The translations under genes were made by a program, and so were the position numbers. Below are positions 16,536-24,794 of a stretch of DNA of 64,000 nucleotides, in pieces (the stretch's first letter is position 1; every line of letters begins with the position of its first letter). Source of the stretch: Haloarcula limicola (GTDB taxonomy: Archaea; Halobacteriota; Halobacteria; Halobacteriales; Haloarculaceae); the NCBI RefSeq assembly GCF_010119205.1, contig NZ_WRXM01000002.1:116982-180981 (forward strand), in the 5' to 3' direction. The notes below the pieces were generated by a model that searched no databases, was not told the DNA's origin, and saw only the letters and a program-made list of their open reading frames with translations.

Positions 16536-16975
16536 CAGAGTTCCTCCCGCGCGTCGGCCGCGATCTCCTCGACGGCGACGCCCTCGCCGCGGGCGTAGAC
16601 GACCGCCGCGGCCTCCAAGGTCACGCCGAGCTCGGACTGCAGCGAGTTGATGCCGGCGACGGCGTCCTGCTTCTCGACGCCGCTCTCGACGACGGTATCC
16701 AGAATCCGCTCGAACGTCGACCGGGAACGGAGGACGTCCTCGCTCGGCGCGAACCCCTCGGGGACGTCGACCGCCGCCGCGTCGAACCCGACGACGAGGG
16801 CGTCGTCCGTCCGCTCGACGAGGCCCTCGCTGGCGGCGACGTCGACGAGCGTCTTCGCCTGGTCCGGCGAGAACCAGCTCCGATCCAGGGAGAGGGCGAC
16901 GACGAACTCGCTCTCGGCCATCCGGTCGGTGCCGCGCTGGCGGAACGGCGCGGCCACGGCCGTCTTCAGACTCAT
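16535..16975 (-). CDS. DUF2240-like protein
   Basis: A 146-residue protein: VAAPFRQRGTDRMAESEFVV, DRSWFSPDQAKTLVDVAASE, GLVERTDDALVVGFDAAAVD and VTLEAAAVVYARGEGVAVEE. The helical DNA-binding-like N-terminus and conserved tryptophan fit the archaeal DUF2240 family, whose role is unknown. The start at 16975 was chosen because MSLKTAVAAPFRQRG is the typical family opening; the upstream reading frame runs antisense to the deoxyhypusine synthase promoter. Confidence 0.75.
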   Translation of the reverse strand: MSLKTAVAAPFRQRGTDRMAESEFVVALSLDRSWFSPDQAKTLVDVAASEGLVERTDDALVVGFDAAAVDVPEGFAPSEDVLRSRSTFERILDTVVESGVEKQDAVAGINSLQSELGVTLEAAAVVYARGEGVAVEEIAADAREEL

Positions 16976-17102
16976 CGTTCCGGGAACGACGCGGGCGGGG
17001 CGTAACGGTTGCGGTTGGCGGCGGGCCGCCCGCCGCGCGTCGTCGTCGCGAGTTCGGTACGAACCACGTCGTTCAAGCCCTCGGCCGGACCAGAGGGGAG
17101 CG

Positions 17103-18107
17103 ATGAGCGACCACGAGGACCGCGAGACGTTCAGGCACGACCCCATCGGCCACGCGGAGGCCCGCGCGGGAATGACCGTCGGCGAGCTGGCCGAGAGCTA
17201 CGGCGAGGCCGGTATCGGCGCGAACGACCTCCACGAGGCCGTCGACGTCTACGCCGAGATGTTGGACGAGGACGTGACGACGTTCTTCGGGTTGGCCGGC
17301 GCGATGGTCCCGACCGGGATGCGCGCTATCGTCTCCGAGCTGATCCGGGACGGTCACGTCGACGTGCTGGTGACGACGGGCGCGAACCTGACCCACGACA
17401 GCATCGAGGCCATCGGCGGGAAACACCACCACGGCGAGGTCACGCCCCCGGAGACGACCGAGCGGGAACACGATGAGACGCTCCGGGACGAGGGCGTCGA
17501 CCGCATCTACAACGTCTACCTCCCGCAGGAGCACTTCGCGCTGTTCGAGAGCCACCTGCGCGAGGAGGTGTTCACCGAACTGGAAGCGGAGAGTCCGGTC
17601 TCCATCCAGCGCATGACCGAGGAACTCGGTCGAGCAAACAGTGAAGTCAACGAGCGCGACGACGTGGCCGAGGACGCGGGCGTGCTCGCGGCCGCCTACG
17701 AGAACGACGTGCCGGTGTACTGCCCGGCGTTCCAGGACTCCGTGCTGGGCCTGCAGGCGTGGATGTACTCCCAGACCAGCGAGTTCACCGTCGACGCGCT
17801 CGCCGACATGACCGATATCACGGACATCGCCTACGAGGCCGACAGCGCGGGCGCGATGCTCGTCGGTGGCGGCGTCCCGAAGAACTACACGCTCCAGACG
17901 ATGCTCGTCTCGCCGGACGCCTACGACTACGCCGTCCAGTTGACGATGGACTCCTCGAACACCGGCGGCCTCTCCGGGGCGACGCTGAACGAGTCCCGCT
18001 CGTGGGGCAAACTGGAGAAGGACGCCCGTAACGTGAGCGTCTACGCCGACGCGACCATCACCCTGCCGCTGGTGGTCGCCGCGGCACGCGAGCGCGCCGG
18101 GGAGTAG
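17103..18107 (+). CDS. dhs: Deoxyhypusine synthase
   Basis: A 334-residue enzyme that transfers the aminobutyl group of spermidine to a lysine of initiation factor aIF5A. Residues 60-110 hold FFGLAGAMVPTGMRAIVSEL and VTTGANLTHDSIEAIGGKHH (NAD site). The catalytic lysine region NESRSWGKLEKDA gives Lys303. GAMLVGGGVPKNY (250-262) is the second NAD-binding stretch. The ATG at 17103 is the first one consistent with the family; the upstream reading frame is antisense shadow. Haloarchaea may use agmatine chemistry, but the family is clear. Confidence 0.94.
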   Translation: MSDHEDRETFRHDPIGHAEARAGMTVGELAESYGEAGIGANDLHEAVDVYAEMLDEDVTTFFGLAGAMVPTGMRAIVSELIRDGHVDVLVTTGANLTHDSIEAIGGKHHHGEVTPPETTEREHDETLRDEGVDRIYNVYLPQEHFALFESHLREEVFTELEAESPVSIQRMTEELGRANSEVNERDDVAEDAGVLAAAYENDVPVYCPAFQDSVLGLQAWMYSQTSEFTVDALADMTDITDIAYEADSAGAMLVGGGVPKNYTLQTMLVSPDAYDYAVQLTMDSSNTGGLSGATLNESRSWGKLEKDARNVSVYADATITLPLVVAAARERAGE

Positions 18108-18176
18108 CGGCGTCCGCGCGCTGGGCGATTAGCGACCGGGCGTAGTTCTATACCCTCGCAAGCCATACGTTCACAT

Positions 18177-18683
18177 ATGTCATTTCAGGTTGGCGTTCGG
18201 CCGGCGACCGAACACGACATCACCGCGATCCAGCAGGTGGCACACGCCGCGTGGCACGCCGTCTACGACGACGTCCTCGGCGAGGAGGCCGTCGACACGC
18301 ATCTCGCGGAGGGATACACCCGGAACGTCCTCGAACGGATGATCGACGTGGACGACATCGGGCTGTTCGTGGCGACCGTCGACGACGACGTCGTCGGGTA
18401 CGCCAGTTGCGGGATGACCGACCCCGTCGGCATCGGCGACCTGGACCTCTACGTCCACCCCGATTACTGGGGCGAAGGCATCGGCAGCGAACTGCTGGAG
18501 CGCGGGAAGAAACACCTCAAGAGCCTCTCCGTGCGGACGATCCGCGACGAGGTCCTGGTCGACAACGAGGTCGGCAACGGCTTCTACCGGACGCACTTCG
18601 AGCGCGCCGGCGAGCGCACCGCCCGTCTCGGCGGGAAAGAACTGCCGGTGAACGTCTACGAGCTGTCGTTAGCGAGAGTCTGA
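18177..18683 (+). CDS. GNAT-family N-acetyltransferase
   Basis: A 168-residue single GNAT domain: VGVRPATEHDITAIQQVAHA (strand 1 and helix 1), VGYASCGMTDPVGIGDLDLY (strand 4), and the acetyl-CoA loop HPDYWGEGIGSELLERGKKH (Q/RxxGxG/A-like, here GEGIGS). The C-terminal strand GFYRTHFERAGERTARLGGK follows. The substrate is not visible. A TATA-like element (TTCTATACC, about 18143) lies 30 bp upstream, supporting a leaderless start at 18177. Confidence 0.87.
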   Translation: MSFQVGVRPATEHDITAIQQVAHAAWHAVYDDVLGEEAVDTHLAEGYTRNVLERMIDVDDIGLFVATVDDDVVGYASCGMTDPVGIGDLDLYVHPDYWGEGIGSELLERGKKHLKSLSVRTIRDEVLVDNEVGNGFYRTHFERAGERTARLGGKELPVNVYELSLARV

Positions 18684-19001
18684 GCGGTAGTGAAGACCCT
18701 CGAAGCGACGCGGTGACTGCGAGGCGCTTTGGGCCTCGAACGCGAGCGGCGATAGCCGCGAGCGAAGGGAACCGCGGAGCAGTAGCGAGGGTCTGGGCAG
18801 CGAGGAACCGGAGGTCTCTCGGGCAGTCGGGCGGTAGTGCTGCCCGACGGCGGAGCGAAGACTCTCAGCCCCTGCAGGTTCGCGGTTACACCGCTCGCCC
18901 TGTCGAGGTTCCTCGTTTCACTCGGACCCTCGCTAGCCACTCTCACACGCTCTCCGTTCGTTTGACAACGTTTTAGCCGCTCATTCGCCTGGTACCTCTC
19001 A
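18684..19001. other. Hairpin-rich gene-free interval
   Basis: This 318-bp stretch has no supported gene. It contains an inverted repeat AGACCCTCG/CGAGGGTCT (18694-18702 and 18786-18794), with a third GACCCTCG near 18927, and a perfect stem CGGGCAG/CTGCCCG (18820-18826 and 18840-18846). The end carries a TATA-like GTTTTAGCC about 30 bp before the ychF ATG, which would make that gene leaderless. Confidence 0.6.
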
Positions 19002-20189
19002 ATGAGCTACAAGATCGGACTCGTCGGCAAACCCTCCGTCGGCAAGTCCACCTTCTTCAACGCGGCGACGATGAACGACGTGCCCGAGGGCGCGTACCCC
19101 TTCACGACCATCGACCCGTCGATGGGCGAGGCCTACGTTCGCGTCGACTGCGCCGCCCCGGAGTTCGAACACAGCTGTACGCCCAACCACGGCTACTGCA
19201 CCGAGGGCGTGCGGTTCGTCCCGACGAAACTCGTCGACGTCGCCGGGCTCGTCCCCGGTGCCCACGAAGGTAAGGGTCTCGGCAACCAGTTCCTCTCGGA
19301 TCTCAACGAGGCCGACGTGCTGGTCCACGTCGTCGACTTCACCGGCGAGACGGACTTAGAGGGCGAACCGACCGAGGACCACGACCCGCGCGAGGACATC
19401 GAGTTCCTGGAGAACGAACTCGACATGTGGTATCTCGACATCTTGGAGAAGGGCATCGAGCGCTACCGCTCGGGGTATCACGGCGAGGACAAGGACATCG
19501 AGGCGGACCTCGCGGAGCAGATGTCGGCGTTCAAGATCAGCGAAGACGAGATCAAGCAGGTCGTCCTCGCGCTGGACCTGGAACTGGACCCCGACGAGTG
19601 GGACGAGGCGGACCGGGAGGCACTGGCCCGCGAAATCCGCATCCGCACCAAGCCGATGGTCATCGCGGCCAACAAGATGGACGCCGAAGCGGCACAGGAA
19701 AACTGGACCGAGATCACCGACGACCCCGACTACGAGCACCTGACGTTCGTCCCCGTCTCCGCCCACGCCGAGAAGGCGCTGAAGAACGGCGACGAGCAGG
19801 GCGTGCTGGACTACCGGCCCGGCGATGCCGACTTCGAGGTGACGGCGGACCTCCCCGAGGAGAAGGCAGCGGGCCTCGAACAGATCCGGGAGTTCGTCAC
19901 CGAATTCGAGGGGACCGGCGTCCAGCGGGCGCTCGAAACCGCGCTCTTCGAGGAGTTGGGCGCGATCGCCGTCTTCCCCGGCGCGCGCAAGCCACAGGAG
20001 GACGGCACCTTCTTACAGGACTGTTTCGTCCTCCCCGACGGCTCGACGGCCGAGGACTTCGCGTACTTCCTGCACACCGACATCGGCGAGGGGTTCCTCC
20101 ACGCCCACGACGTGCGCTCCGGTCGGCAGGTCGGGGCCGACACGGAACTGGACCACCGGGACGTCGTCGAGATCACGACGACGAACTGA
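19002..20189 (+). CDS. ychF: YchF/OLA1-family GTPase/ATPase
   Basis: A 395-residue Obg-superfamily nucleotidase. The P-loop is GLVGKPSVGKST (6-17), switch II is DVAGLVPGAHEGKGLGN (79-95) and NKMD is the G4-like motif. The C-terminus (LPDGSTAEDFAYFLHTDIGE) is a TGS domain. The insert of about 40 residues between G1 and G3 with Cys50, Cys59 and Cys66 is typical of the archaeal branch. YchF/OLA1 proteins act in ribosome-linked stress responses and often prefer ATP. The ATG at 19002 follows a TATA-like element. Confidence 0.92.
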   Translation: MSYKIGLVGKPSVGKSTFFNAATMNDVPEGAYPFTTIDPSMGEAYVRVDCAAPEFEHSCTPNHGYCTEGVRFVPTKLVDVAGLVPGAHEGKGLGNQFLSDLNEADVLVHVVDFTGETDLEGEPTEDHDPREDIEFLENELDMWYLDILEKGIERYRSGYHGEDKDIEADLAEQMSAFKISEDEIKQVVLALDLELDPDEWDEADREALAREIRIRTKPMVIAANKMDAEAAQENWTEITDDPDYEHLTFVPVSAHAEKALKNGDEQGVLDYRPGDADFEVTADLPEEKAAGLEQIREFVTEFEGTGVQRALETALFEELGAIAVFPGARKPQEDGTFLQDCFVLPDGSTAEDFAYFLHTDIGEGFLHAHDVRSGRQVGADTELDHRDVVEITTTN

Positions 20190-20201
20190 GCGGGCGGGCG
20201 G

Positions 20202-20816
20202 TCAGATATCGACGGGACACCCGTTTATCTCGCCGCCCCGCATCCCGTCGGCGAGCCAGTGGATCGAGAGCGTGAGGACCACGAGCGCGCCCAGCGCGAA
20301 CTCCAACCCGTCGAGCGGCAGGAAGACGAGCGAGGCGGAGACGCCAAGCAGCGAGAGCAGTCCGAGCAGGACCGCCGACCCGCAGGCCGCACAGCCCGCG
20401 CCGAGCGTGCCCAGCAGGACGCCGGCCGCACCGGCACCGCCCTCTCTGATGGCGACACCGTGCTCCCGGAAGTGATAGGTCGCCATCGCCACGTCGACCC
20501 CGGTCAGCGCCGCGACGGCCACCAGCAGGAGGCCCTGTGCCGGATGGAAGAAGGTCCCGACGAACGGGTACAACTCCGCGAGGACGGTCAGCCGACTTTC
20601 GAACGGCAGCGACCCGCCGACGACGAGATCCAGCACGAGCGGGACGTTCAGCGAGACGACGAAGGCCGTCAGCGAGAGAGCGGCCGCGAGAACGGCGACG
20701 GCAGCGTAAGTCGGTAGCGTGAGGACGAGTCGGACGGTTCGGCCCATCAGCCGCCAGTCGCGCCGGGACAGCGGCGGGCGCAGTGTGCGCACCGTGCGCC
20801 GCCAGCCCCCCGTCAC
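20202..20816 (-). CDS. Membrane protein with CxxC motif, paired with DsbA-like lipoprotein
   Basis: A 204-residue membrane protein with about five hydrophobic segments (about 30-55, 56-68, 93-112, 128-165, 170-190). The motif GCAACGSA places Cys142 and Cys145 at the start of a membrane helix, and a further Cys200 lies near the C-terminus. I recognise no named family. Its ATG overlaps the stop of the thioredoxin-like lipoprotein gene at 20813, so the two are translated together. By analogy with DsbB/VKOR it could reoxidise or reduce that partner; this is inference. Confidence 0.8.
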   Translation of the reverse strand: MTGGWRRTVRTLRPPLSRRDWRLMGRTVRLVLTLPTYAAVAVLAAALSLTAFVVSLNVPLVLDLVVGGSLPFESRLTVLAELYPFVGTFFHPAQGLLLVAVAALTGVDVAMATYHFREHGVAIREGGAGAAGVLLGTLGAGCAACGSAVLLGLLSLLGVSASLVFLPLDGLEFALGALVVLTLSIHWLADGMRGGEINGCPVDI

Positions 20817-21466
20817 GACGCCTCCCCGAGCGCCTCCGCGACCACCTCGTAGCTGACGCTGCCGTTGACTTTCGTGACGAACTGGCCGTCCCGAAAGAGG
20901 AGGACGACGGGTGTCGTCTCGCCCAATTCCGCGTTCTCGGCCGCGTCGATGTCGGCCTGTACGGCGTCGTCGTAGGCCCGGCTCTCGGCGTCGCTGACGA
21001 CCGCGTCCGCGTCGAGGGCCGTCTCCTCACGCAGGAACGCCCCCGTCCGGTCGAGGACGTTCTCGGCGGAGAACTGCGAGCGGTTCTCGAAGTAGTGGCC
21101 CAACAGCGACCAGAACGCCGCGTCGTCGCGGGCGTAGGTCGCCTCCAGCGCCTGGCTCGCCGGCTCACCCCACGGGAACACGACGGGATACACTCGGACG
21201 ACGAACGCGCCGAGTCCCGGCTCGACGAGCCTCGACAGGATCTCCGGCACCGTCTCGGCGTGAAACGCCGCACAGCGCTCACAGGACGGGTCCTCGAACG
21301 CTAACACGACGTGGTCGCCGAGGTCCCCCCGTCGTGGCTGGGCGTCGAGTCCCGCCGCAGCGGGGTGGTTTTCGATGGAGTCCCCCGTCGCATCGCTGCC
21401 CCCGCAGCCCGCGAGTCCGCCGGCGAATCCCGCCCCCGAGAGCGCCAGGAAGCGTCGTCGCTGCAT
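20813..21466 (-). CDS. DsbA-like thioredoxin-fold lipoprotein, Tat-exported
   Basis: A 217-residue exported protein. The N-terminus MQRRRFLALSGAGFAGGLAG has a twin-arginine start and a lipobox ending at Cys21, the usual haloarchaeal Tat lipoprotein signal. The thioredoxin-like core has FEDPSCERCAAFHAETVPEI with the CxxC pair Cys62/Cys65, an inserted helical domain, then GETTPVVLLFRDGQFVTKVN with the cis-proline near TTP. It probably exchanges thiol-disulfides on the outer face of the membrane. A TATA-like GATAAACCC on the minus strand (about 21490) precedes the ATG by 25 nt. Confidence 0.87.
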   Translation of the reverse strand: MQRRRFLALSGAGFAGGLAGCGGSDATGDSIENHPAAAGLDAQPRRGDLGDHVVLAFEDPSCERCAAFHAETVPEILSRLVEPGLGAFVVRVYPVVFPWGEPASQALEATYARDDAAFWSLLGHYFENRSQFSAENVLDRTGAFLREETALDADAVVSDAESRAYDDAVQADIDAAENAELGETTPVVLLFRDGQFVTKVNGSVSYEVVAEALGEAS

Positions 21467-22005
21467 ACCGTCGGAAGGGACTCCCCGGGTTTATCGTTTC
21501 TCCCGTGTGCTTCCGAGGGGCAACCGTCTTGCCGCCGCGTCCGGTAGGGTCGCCCGGCCGATGACGACGGCGCGTTCCGAGCCGCGGTGACTCCGCGGCG
21601 GTGACGAACCCTATGAGTGCCGAGGCCGACTCCCGACCGGCGTCTCGGTCGGCCGTTCTCCGAAATCACTTCCGGACAGCGCAGCGCCGGTCGGCGACTC
21701 TTCGCTCGGTCGCCGGGTGACCGTCATCGGGTCGGTCGATGCGCCGGCGACCCCCGCTACCGTCTGGTATGCCCATACAGGCCGGCTGTTCAATGACGTG
21801 ATCCCCTAACGGAAAGACGACGTTTTCTCCGTCGACGCGACGGCTTCGTTCGCCGCGGTCATCTCACTCGCCCATCAGAGCCGGGCGGCCTCGCCGTCGC
21901 GGGGCCGGCGTCACTGCCGGGGAGCACGGTGTGTCAGCGCCAGTCACGATCGGAGAGATTTCGAACAGCGTTTTCCGACCCGGGCCCCAGTTACGACTTG
22001 AGAAG
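21467..22005. other. Long gene-poor interval
   Basis: Between the lipoprotein start and the next gene, reading frames are short and lack family features. The left end holds the promoter of the lipoprotein gene. The centre is GC-rich with several short inverted repeats (for example CGACCGGCGTCTCGGTCGG near 21634). I see no RNA gene or mobile-element remnant in it. Confidence 0.5.
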
Positions 22006-22593
22006 ATGACGAAAGCGTCTGTACAACCCGGTGAACTCCGGGAGCTTCGGCACCGCTTCGGTCCGCAGATCAACGGACTCGTCAACGCGCTCGGGCAGCC
22101 GACGACACAGGTGTATCCCTCGGGGTACGTCGGGACCGTCGAGCGCTCCATCGAGACGCTCGAGTCGGCCCTCACCGACGGCGGGTTCACGTGGGACCCG
22201 GTGAGCATGTACCACCGCTCGCCGACCGGAAGCACCGCGGACGGGAGCTGGGTGTACAGGGACTCGCCGCTGGCCGACCGGCAGCTCCACGTCGTCCTGT
22301 TCTCCCAGAGTTACAACGGTTGGACCGACGTCTACGCCCACGAGGAGTTCAGCTGGCTCCGTCACCCGATCAAACACGCCAAGGAGGAGCGGATCACGCG
22401 CGAGGAGGGCGTCGCCGAGACGCGTCGGTGGCTCGACGACGCCGGCATCGCCTATCGAACCCACTCGAACCTGCGCCGGAAGGCGAGACAGGCGGTGAAA
22501 CGAGCCCACGAGCGCCTCGTGGACGGCGGTCGACAGCTCGGACACCCGAAGCTCGAGACACCGGCCGTGAGCGCCGTCTTCGAGCGGCTATAG
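22006..22593 (+). CDS. Haloarchaeal hypothetical protein
   Basis: A 195-residue soluble protein: TKASVQPGELRELRHRFGPQ, TTQVYPSGYVGTVERSIETL, WDPVSMYHRSPTGSTADGSW, HVVLFSQSYNGWTDVYAHEE and WLRHPIKHAKEERITREEGV. The C-terminal third is basic and helical (RRKARQAVKRAHERLVDGG). I recognise no family or catalytic motif. The ATG at 22006 is used; a start 75 bases upstream is possible. The gene stands alone. Confidence 0.7.
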   Translation: MTKASVQPGELRELRHRFGPQINGLVNALGQPTTQVYPSGYVGTVERSIETLESALTDGGFTWDPVSMYHRSPTGSTADGSWVYRDSPLADRQLHVVLFSQSYNGWTDVYAHEEFSWLRHPIKHAKEERITREEGVAETRRWLDDAGIAYRTHSNLRRKARQAVKRAHERLVDGGRQLGHPKLETPAVSAVFERL

Positions 22594-22685
22594 CCGCCGG
22601 TCGCGAGTATCTGTGTCTGCCGGTACCGAGAGAGCGACCGCAGAACGACCGAGCGAAACGAAGCGAAACGAAGCGGTCCGACGGA

Positions 22686-22787
22686 TCAGCGCCGTCGGAG
22701 CAGGCGCCGTCCTTTGCGAACGATGCGTCGCCGCACGCTACGCGGGAGTCGTCGCCAAGTCTTCATCGCCTTTCGAAGTTTTCCCAT
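22686..22787 (-). CDS. 33-residue arginine-rich micro-protein
   Basis: The reading frame begins MGKLRKAMKTWRRLPRSVRR and ends RKGRRLLRRR, giving 33 residues with more than a third Arg/Lys and almost no acidic residue. A perfect GGAGGTG Shine-Dalgarno site (22795-22801) lies 7 bases upstream of the ATG, an unusual strength in a genome rich in leaderless genes. The same frame stays open upstream to 22886, but those residues look non-coding. Such a basic peptide could bind nucleic acid or membranes; no function is known to me. Confidence 0.65.
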   Translation of the reverse strand: MGKLRKAMKTWRRLPRSVRRRIVRKGRRLLRRR

Positions 22788-22794
22788 TGAATAG

Positions 22795-22801
22795 CACCTC
22801 C
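22795..22801 (-). promoter_or_regulatory. Perfect Shine-Dalgarno site of the 33-residue gene
   Basis: On the minus strand GGAGGTG is followed after seven bases by ATG at 22787. The match to the 3' end of 16S rRNA is complete, and it supports translation of this very small gene rather than the longer open frame around it. Confidence 0.75.
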
Positions 22802-23003
22802 GTCGGGTTAGCTCGTGCCCGCTCTCGCTCGCCGCGGGCATCGTGGATACCTCGCGGTCGGTCTTAACGCTGCGGGCTGCAAGCACGGCTCGCGGCTCTC
22901 GTGATACCGCCTTCCGGTACGGACGCCGGGGCTTTCCGACGAAACGGGAGCGGACGAGAGTGGCGACGGCAGTGTCCCCTCCGAGACGCGGGGGACGCGG
23001 ATC

Positions 23004-23924
23004 TCAGTCGTCGGTCATCGAGTCGATGCTGGGGCCGCCTTGCCGGACCTCGTCGTCGAGGTCGGGCTCTTTGGACCCGAAGGTCACGTGGCCGTACTTG
23101 ACGAGGGAGACGAAGACGACGCCGCCGATGGCGTTGCCCACCGACGTGAGGGCGAGGAACTGTCCCCACTGGGCGACCGAGATCGGCGCGCCGGCCATCA
23201 TCGCCGCGATGACCTCGATGTTGCCGGCGACGCAGTGGGGCATGTGCGCGAAGCCGATGAGGTACGTGACGGCGACGATGACCGCGATCCGACTGATCGT
23301 GTCGCCGACGGAGGTCAGTATCCACGAGAGCAGGCCCATCAGCCACCCGGCGAGTATCGCGCCGGCGAAGACGCCCTGCGGTGAGAGGTCGATGAACGTC
23401 ATCCCCGTGTCGACAAGATATTTCGGCTTGATGACGCCGAGCGCCACCGTCGCCCAGCCGACGAAGACCGCGGCGACGGTTCCACCGATGATGTTCCCGC
23501 TGTAGACGAGCGTCCAGAGACGGGCGAGGTTCGAGATCGAGTCGCGCCCGTCGAGGACCGGTAGGACGGCCAGGGTCGTGTGTTCGGTGAACAGCTCCGA
23601 CCGCCCGAGAATGACGAAGAGGAAGCCGAAGGTGTAGAGTATCGGCATGATCGCGTGGGCGATCGGGTCCGCCACGGCCCCGCTCAGCGACGTCAGCATG
23701 GCGATCATCATGAAGGGGCCGAGGCTGATGTCGAGCCCGCAGGACACCGAGGAGACGAACTGCCCCGCGGCCGGCCGATTGAGGGTTCGCATCCCCTCTT
23801 GGAGCTGGTTGTAGAAGATGTCCGTGTACGACCGCTGGGTGTCCATCTGGCTCTCCGGCGGCGGTCCCTCTTGGTGCGATTCCTCCGTCGTGTCGTTCGG
23901 CTCGTCTGAGGTTGCTGGAGACAT
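23004..23924 (-). CDS. Formate/nitrite transporter (FNT) family channel
   Basis: A 306-residue protein with a hydrophilic N-terminus (about 1-55) and six membrane segments. FNT signatures are SCGLDISLGPFMMIA, GRSELFTEHTTLAVLPVL and LWTLVYSGNIIGGTVAAVF, and the pore-histidine region GFAHMPHCVAGNIEV gives His227, His230 and Cys231. FNT pentamers pass formate, nitrite, hydrosulfide or similar weak acids. The ATG at 23924 is chosen because it starts the Ser/Glu-rich N-terminus and lies 10 bp after the small membrane protein gene. A paralogue is at 36558. Confidence 0.9.
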   Translation of the reverse strand: MSPATSDEPNDTTEESHQEGPPPESQMDTQRSYTDIFYNQLQEGMRTLNRPAAGQFVSSVSCGLDISLGPFMMIAMLTSLSGAVADPIAHAIMPILYTFGFLFVILGRSELFTEHTTLAVLPVLDGRDSISNLARLWTLVYSGNIIGGTVAAVFVGWATVALGVIKPKYLVDTGMTFIDLSPQGVFAGAILAGWLMGLLSWILTSVGDTISRIAVIVAVTYLIGFAHMPHCVAGNIEVIAAMMAGAPISVAQWGQFLALTSVGNAIGGVVFVSLVKYGHVTFGSKEPDLDDEVRQGGPSIDSMTDD

Positions 23925-23934
23925 TGTAGGCGGT

Positions 23935-24162
23935 TCAGTCGGGCGTCTCACCCGTCTCATTCGGGTCTCGGTTGGAGTGGGGCGATATCTGCGTGTCGAG
24001 GTAGTCCGAGTGCCGTGCGAGTTCGACCGGGCCACCGATCAGGAGCGGGATGCAGACGAGCGCCGCTATCGGTCCCCACGGAATCCGCAGACCGATCGCC
24101 ACGATCCCGAACACGGCGATACTGAGGACGGACATCACGCGAATCGGCTCTTCGATCCTCAT
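23935..24162 (-). CDS. Small two-helix membrane protein upstream of FNT
   Basis: A 75-residue protein with two membrane helices (VMSVLSIAVFGIVAIGLRIP and WGPIAALVCIPLLIGGPVEL) and a short hydrophilic tail. It ends 10 bp before the FNT gene on the same strand, so it is probably co-transcribed and may be an accessory subunit. No family recognised. Confidence 0.65.
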   Translation of the reverse strand: MRIEEPIRVMSVLSIAVFGIVAIGLRIPWGPIAALVCIPLLIGGPVELARHSDYLDTQISPHSNRDPNETGETPD

Positions 24163-24474
24163 AACAGCGCCGATAGGGGAGTCAGCGGCATGAGCGCCGT
24201 GACTGCATCTTCAACCACAGTGCAGTCGATACGCCGACCGCGGGCGGTCCGAGAGGCGAGATCGGGTCAGACGAGTCCGTAGAAAGGGCGATAAATCCGG
24301 ACCGAATCCGCGGCGTCGCCGACAGTTTCAGATGCAAGGTCGGGCGTCTCGTTTGCGGACCCGATTCGTCACGGCGGCCTCCGTCTCTCGGGGGAGTTCG
24401 TCTCGAAGCGAGGGGGCGGTTGGCAGCGGTTGCAAGCCACAGGTACTCCCCTCGGCTCGTCGAACCTGTAATCG
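24163..24474. other. Gene-free divergent interval
   Basis: This 312-bp gap between divergent genes holds a TATA-like GCGATAAATCC (about 24289-24299), read rightward, but no clear leaderless start follows. One open frame from 24332 overlaps the next gene out of frame and looks like shadow. Nothing else is recognised. Confidence 0.5.
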
Positions 24475-24717
24475 ATGCCTGTCACGTTCACCGACGACGA
24501 CGAGGGGAAAGAAGTGGTCGACGCGAGCGGCAACACGCTCGGACTGGTCACGGAGATCGAAGACGACACCGCGTTCGTAGACCCCGATCCGGGACTCACC
24601 GAGACGGTGAAGGCCGACCTCGGGCGGGCCGACGCGGACAGCGACGACTACACCGTCAAACAGGACGCCGTCGAGACGAAGGCCGACGAGAAGCTCCACC
24701 TGCGCGATAACCTCTGA
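24475..24717 (+). CDS. PRC-barrel-like small protein
   Basis: An 80-residue acidic protein with FTDDDEGKEVVDASGNTLGL, VTEIEDDTAFVDPDPGLTET and TVKQDAVETKADEKLHLRDN, the strand pattern of haloarchaeal PRC-barrel proteins. These small barrels occur in RNA-processing factors and stress-linked operons; its partner is unknown. The ATG at 24475 is the first start in frame. Confidence 0.75.
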   Translation: MPVTFTDDDEGKEVVDASGNTLGLVTEIEDDTAFVDPDPGLTETVKADLGRADADSDDYTVKQDAVETKADEKLHLRDNL

Positions 24718-24794
24718 CTCGGCGTCGTCGGTCCCGGCGCTGTCCGGCAGTTCGCTCGCGGGAGAGTTAAGTTCGCTCCGAGAGAGGTGTTACC

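Noticed and set aside
22594-22685. Tandem GAAACGAAGC-type repeats as a mobile element
   Set aside because: Only a short low-complexity run (GAGCGAAACGAAGCGAAACG) is present, with no terminal repeats or transposase.
24332-24580. Small plus-strand frame overlapping the PRC-barrel gene
   Set aside because: It starts after a TATA-like sequence, but the residues are Ser/Arg-rich shadow and overlap a better gene in another frame.
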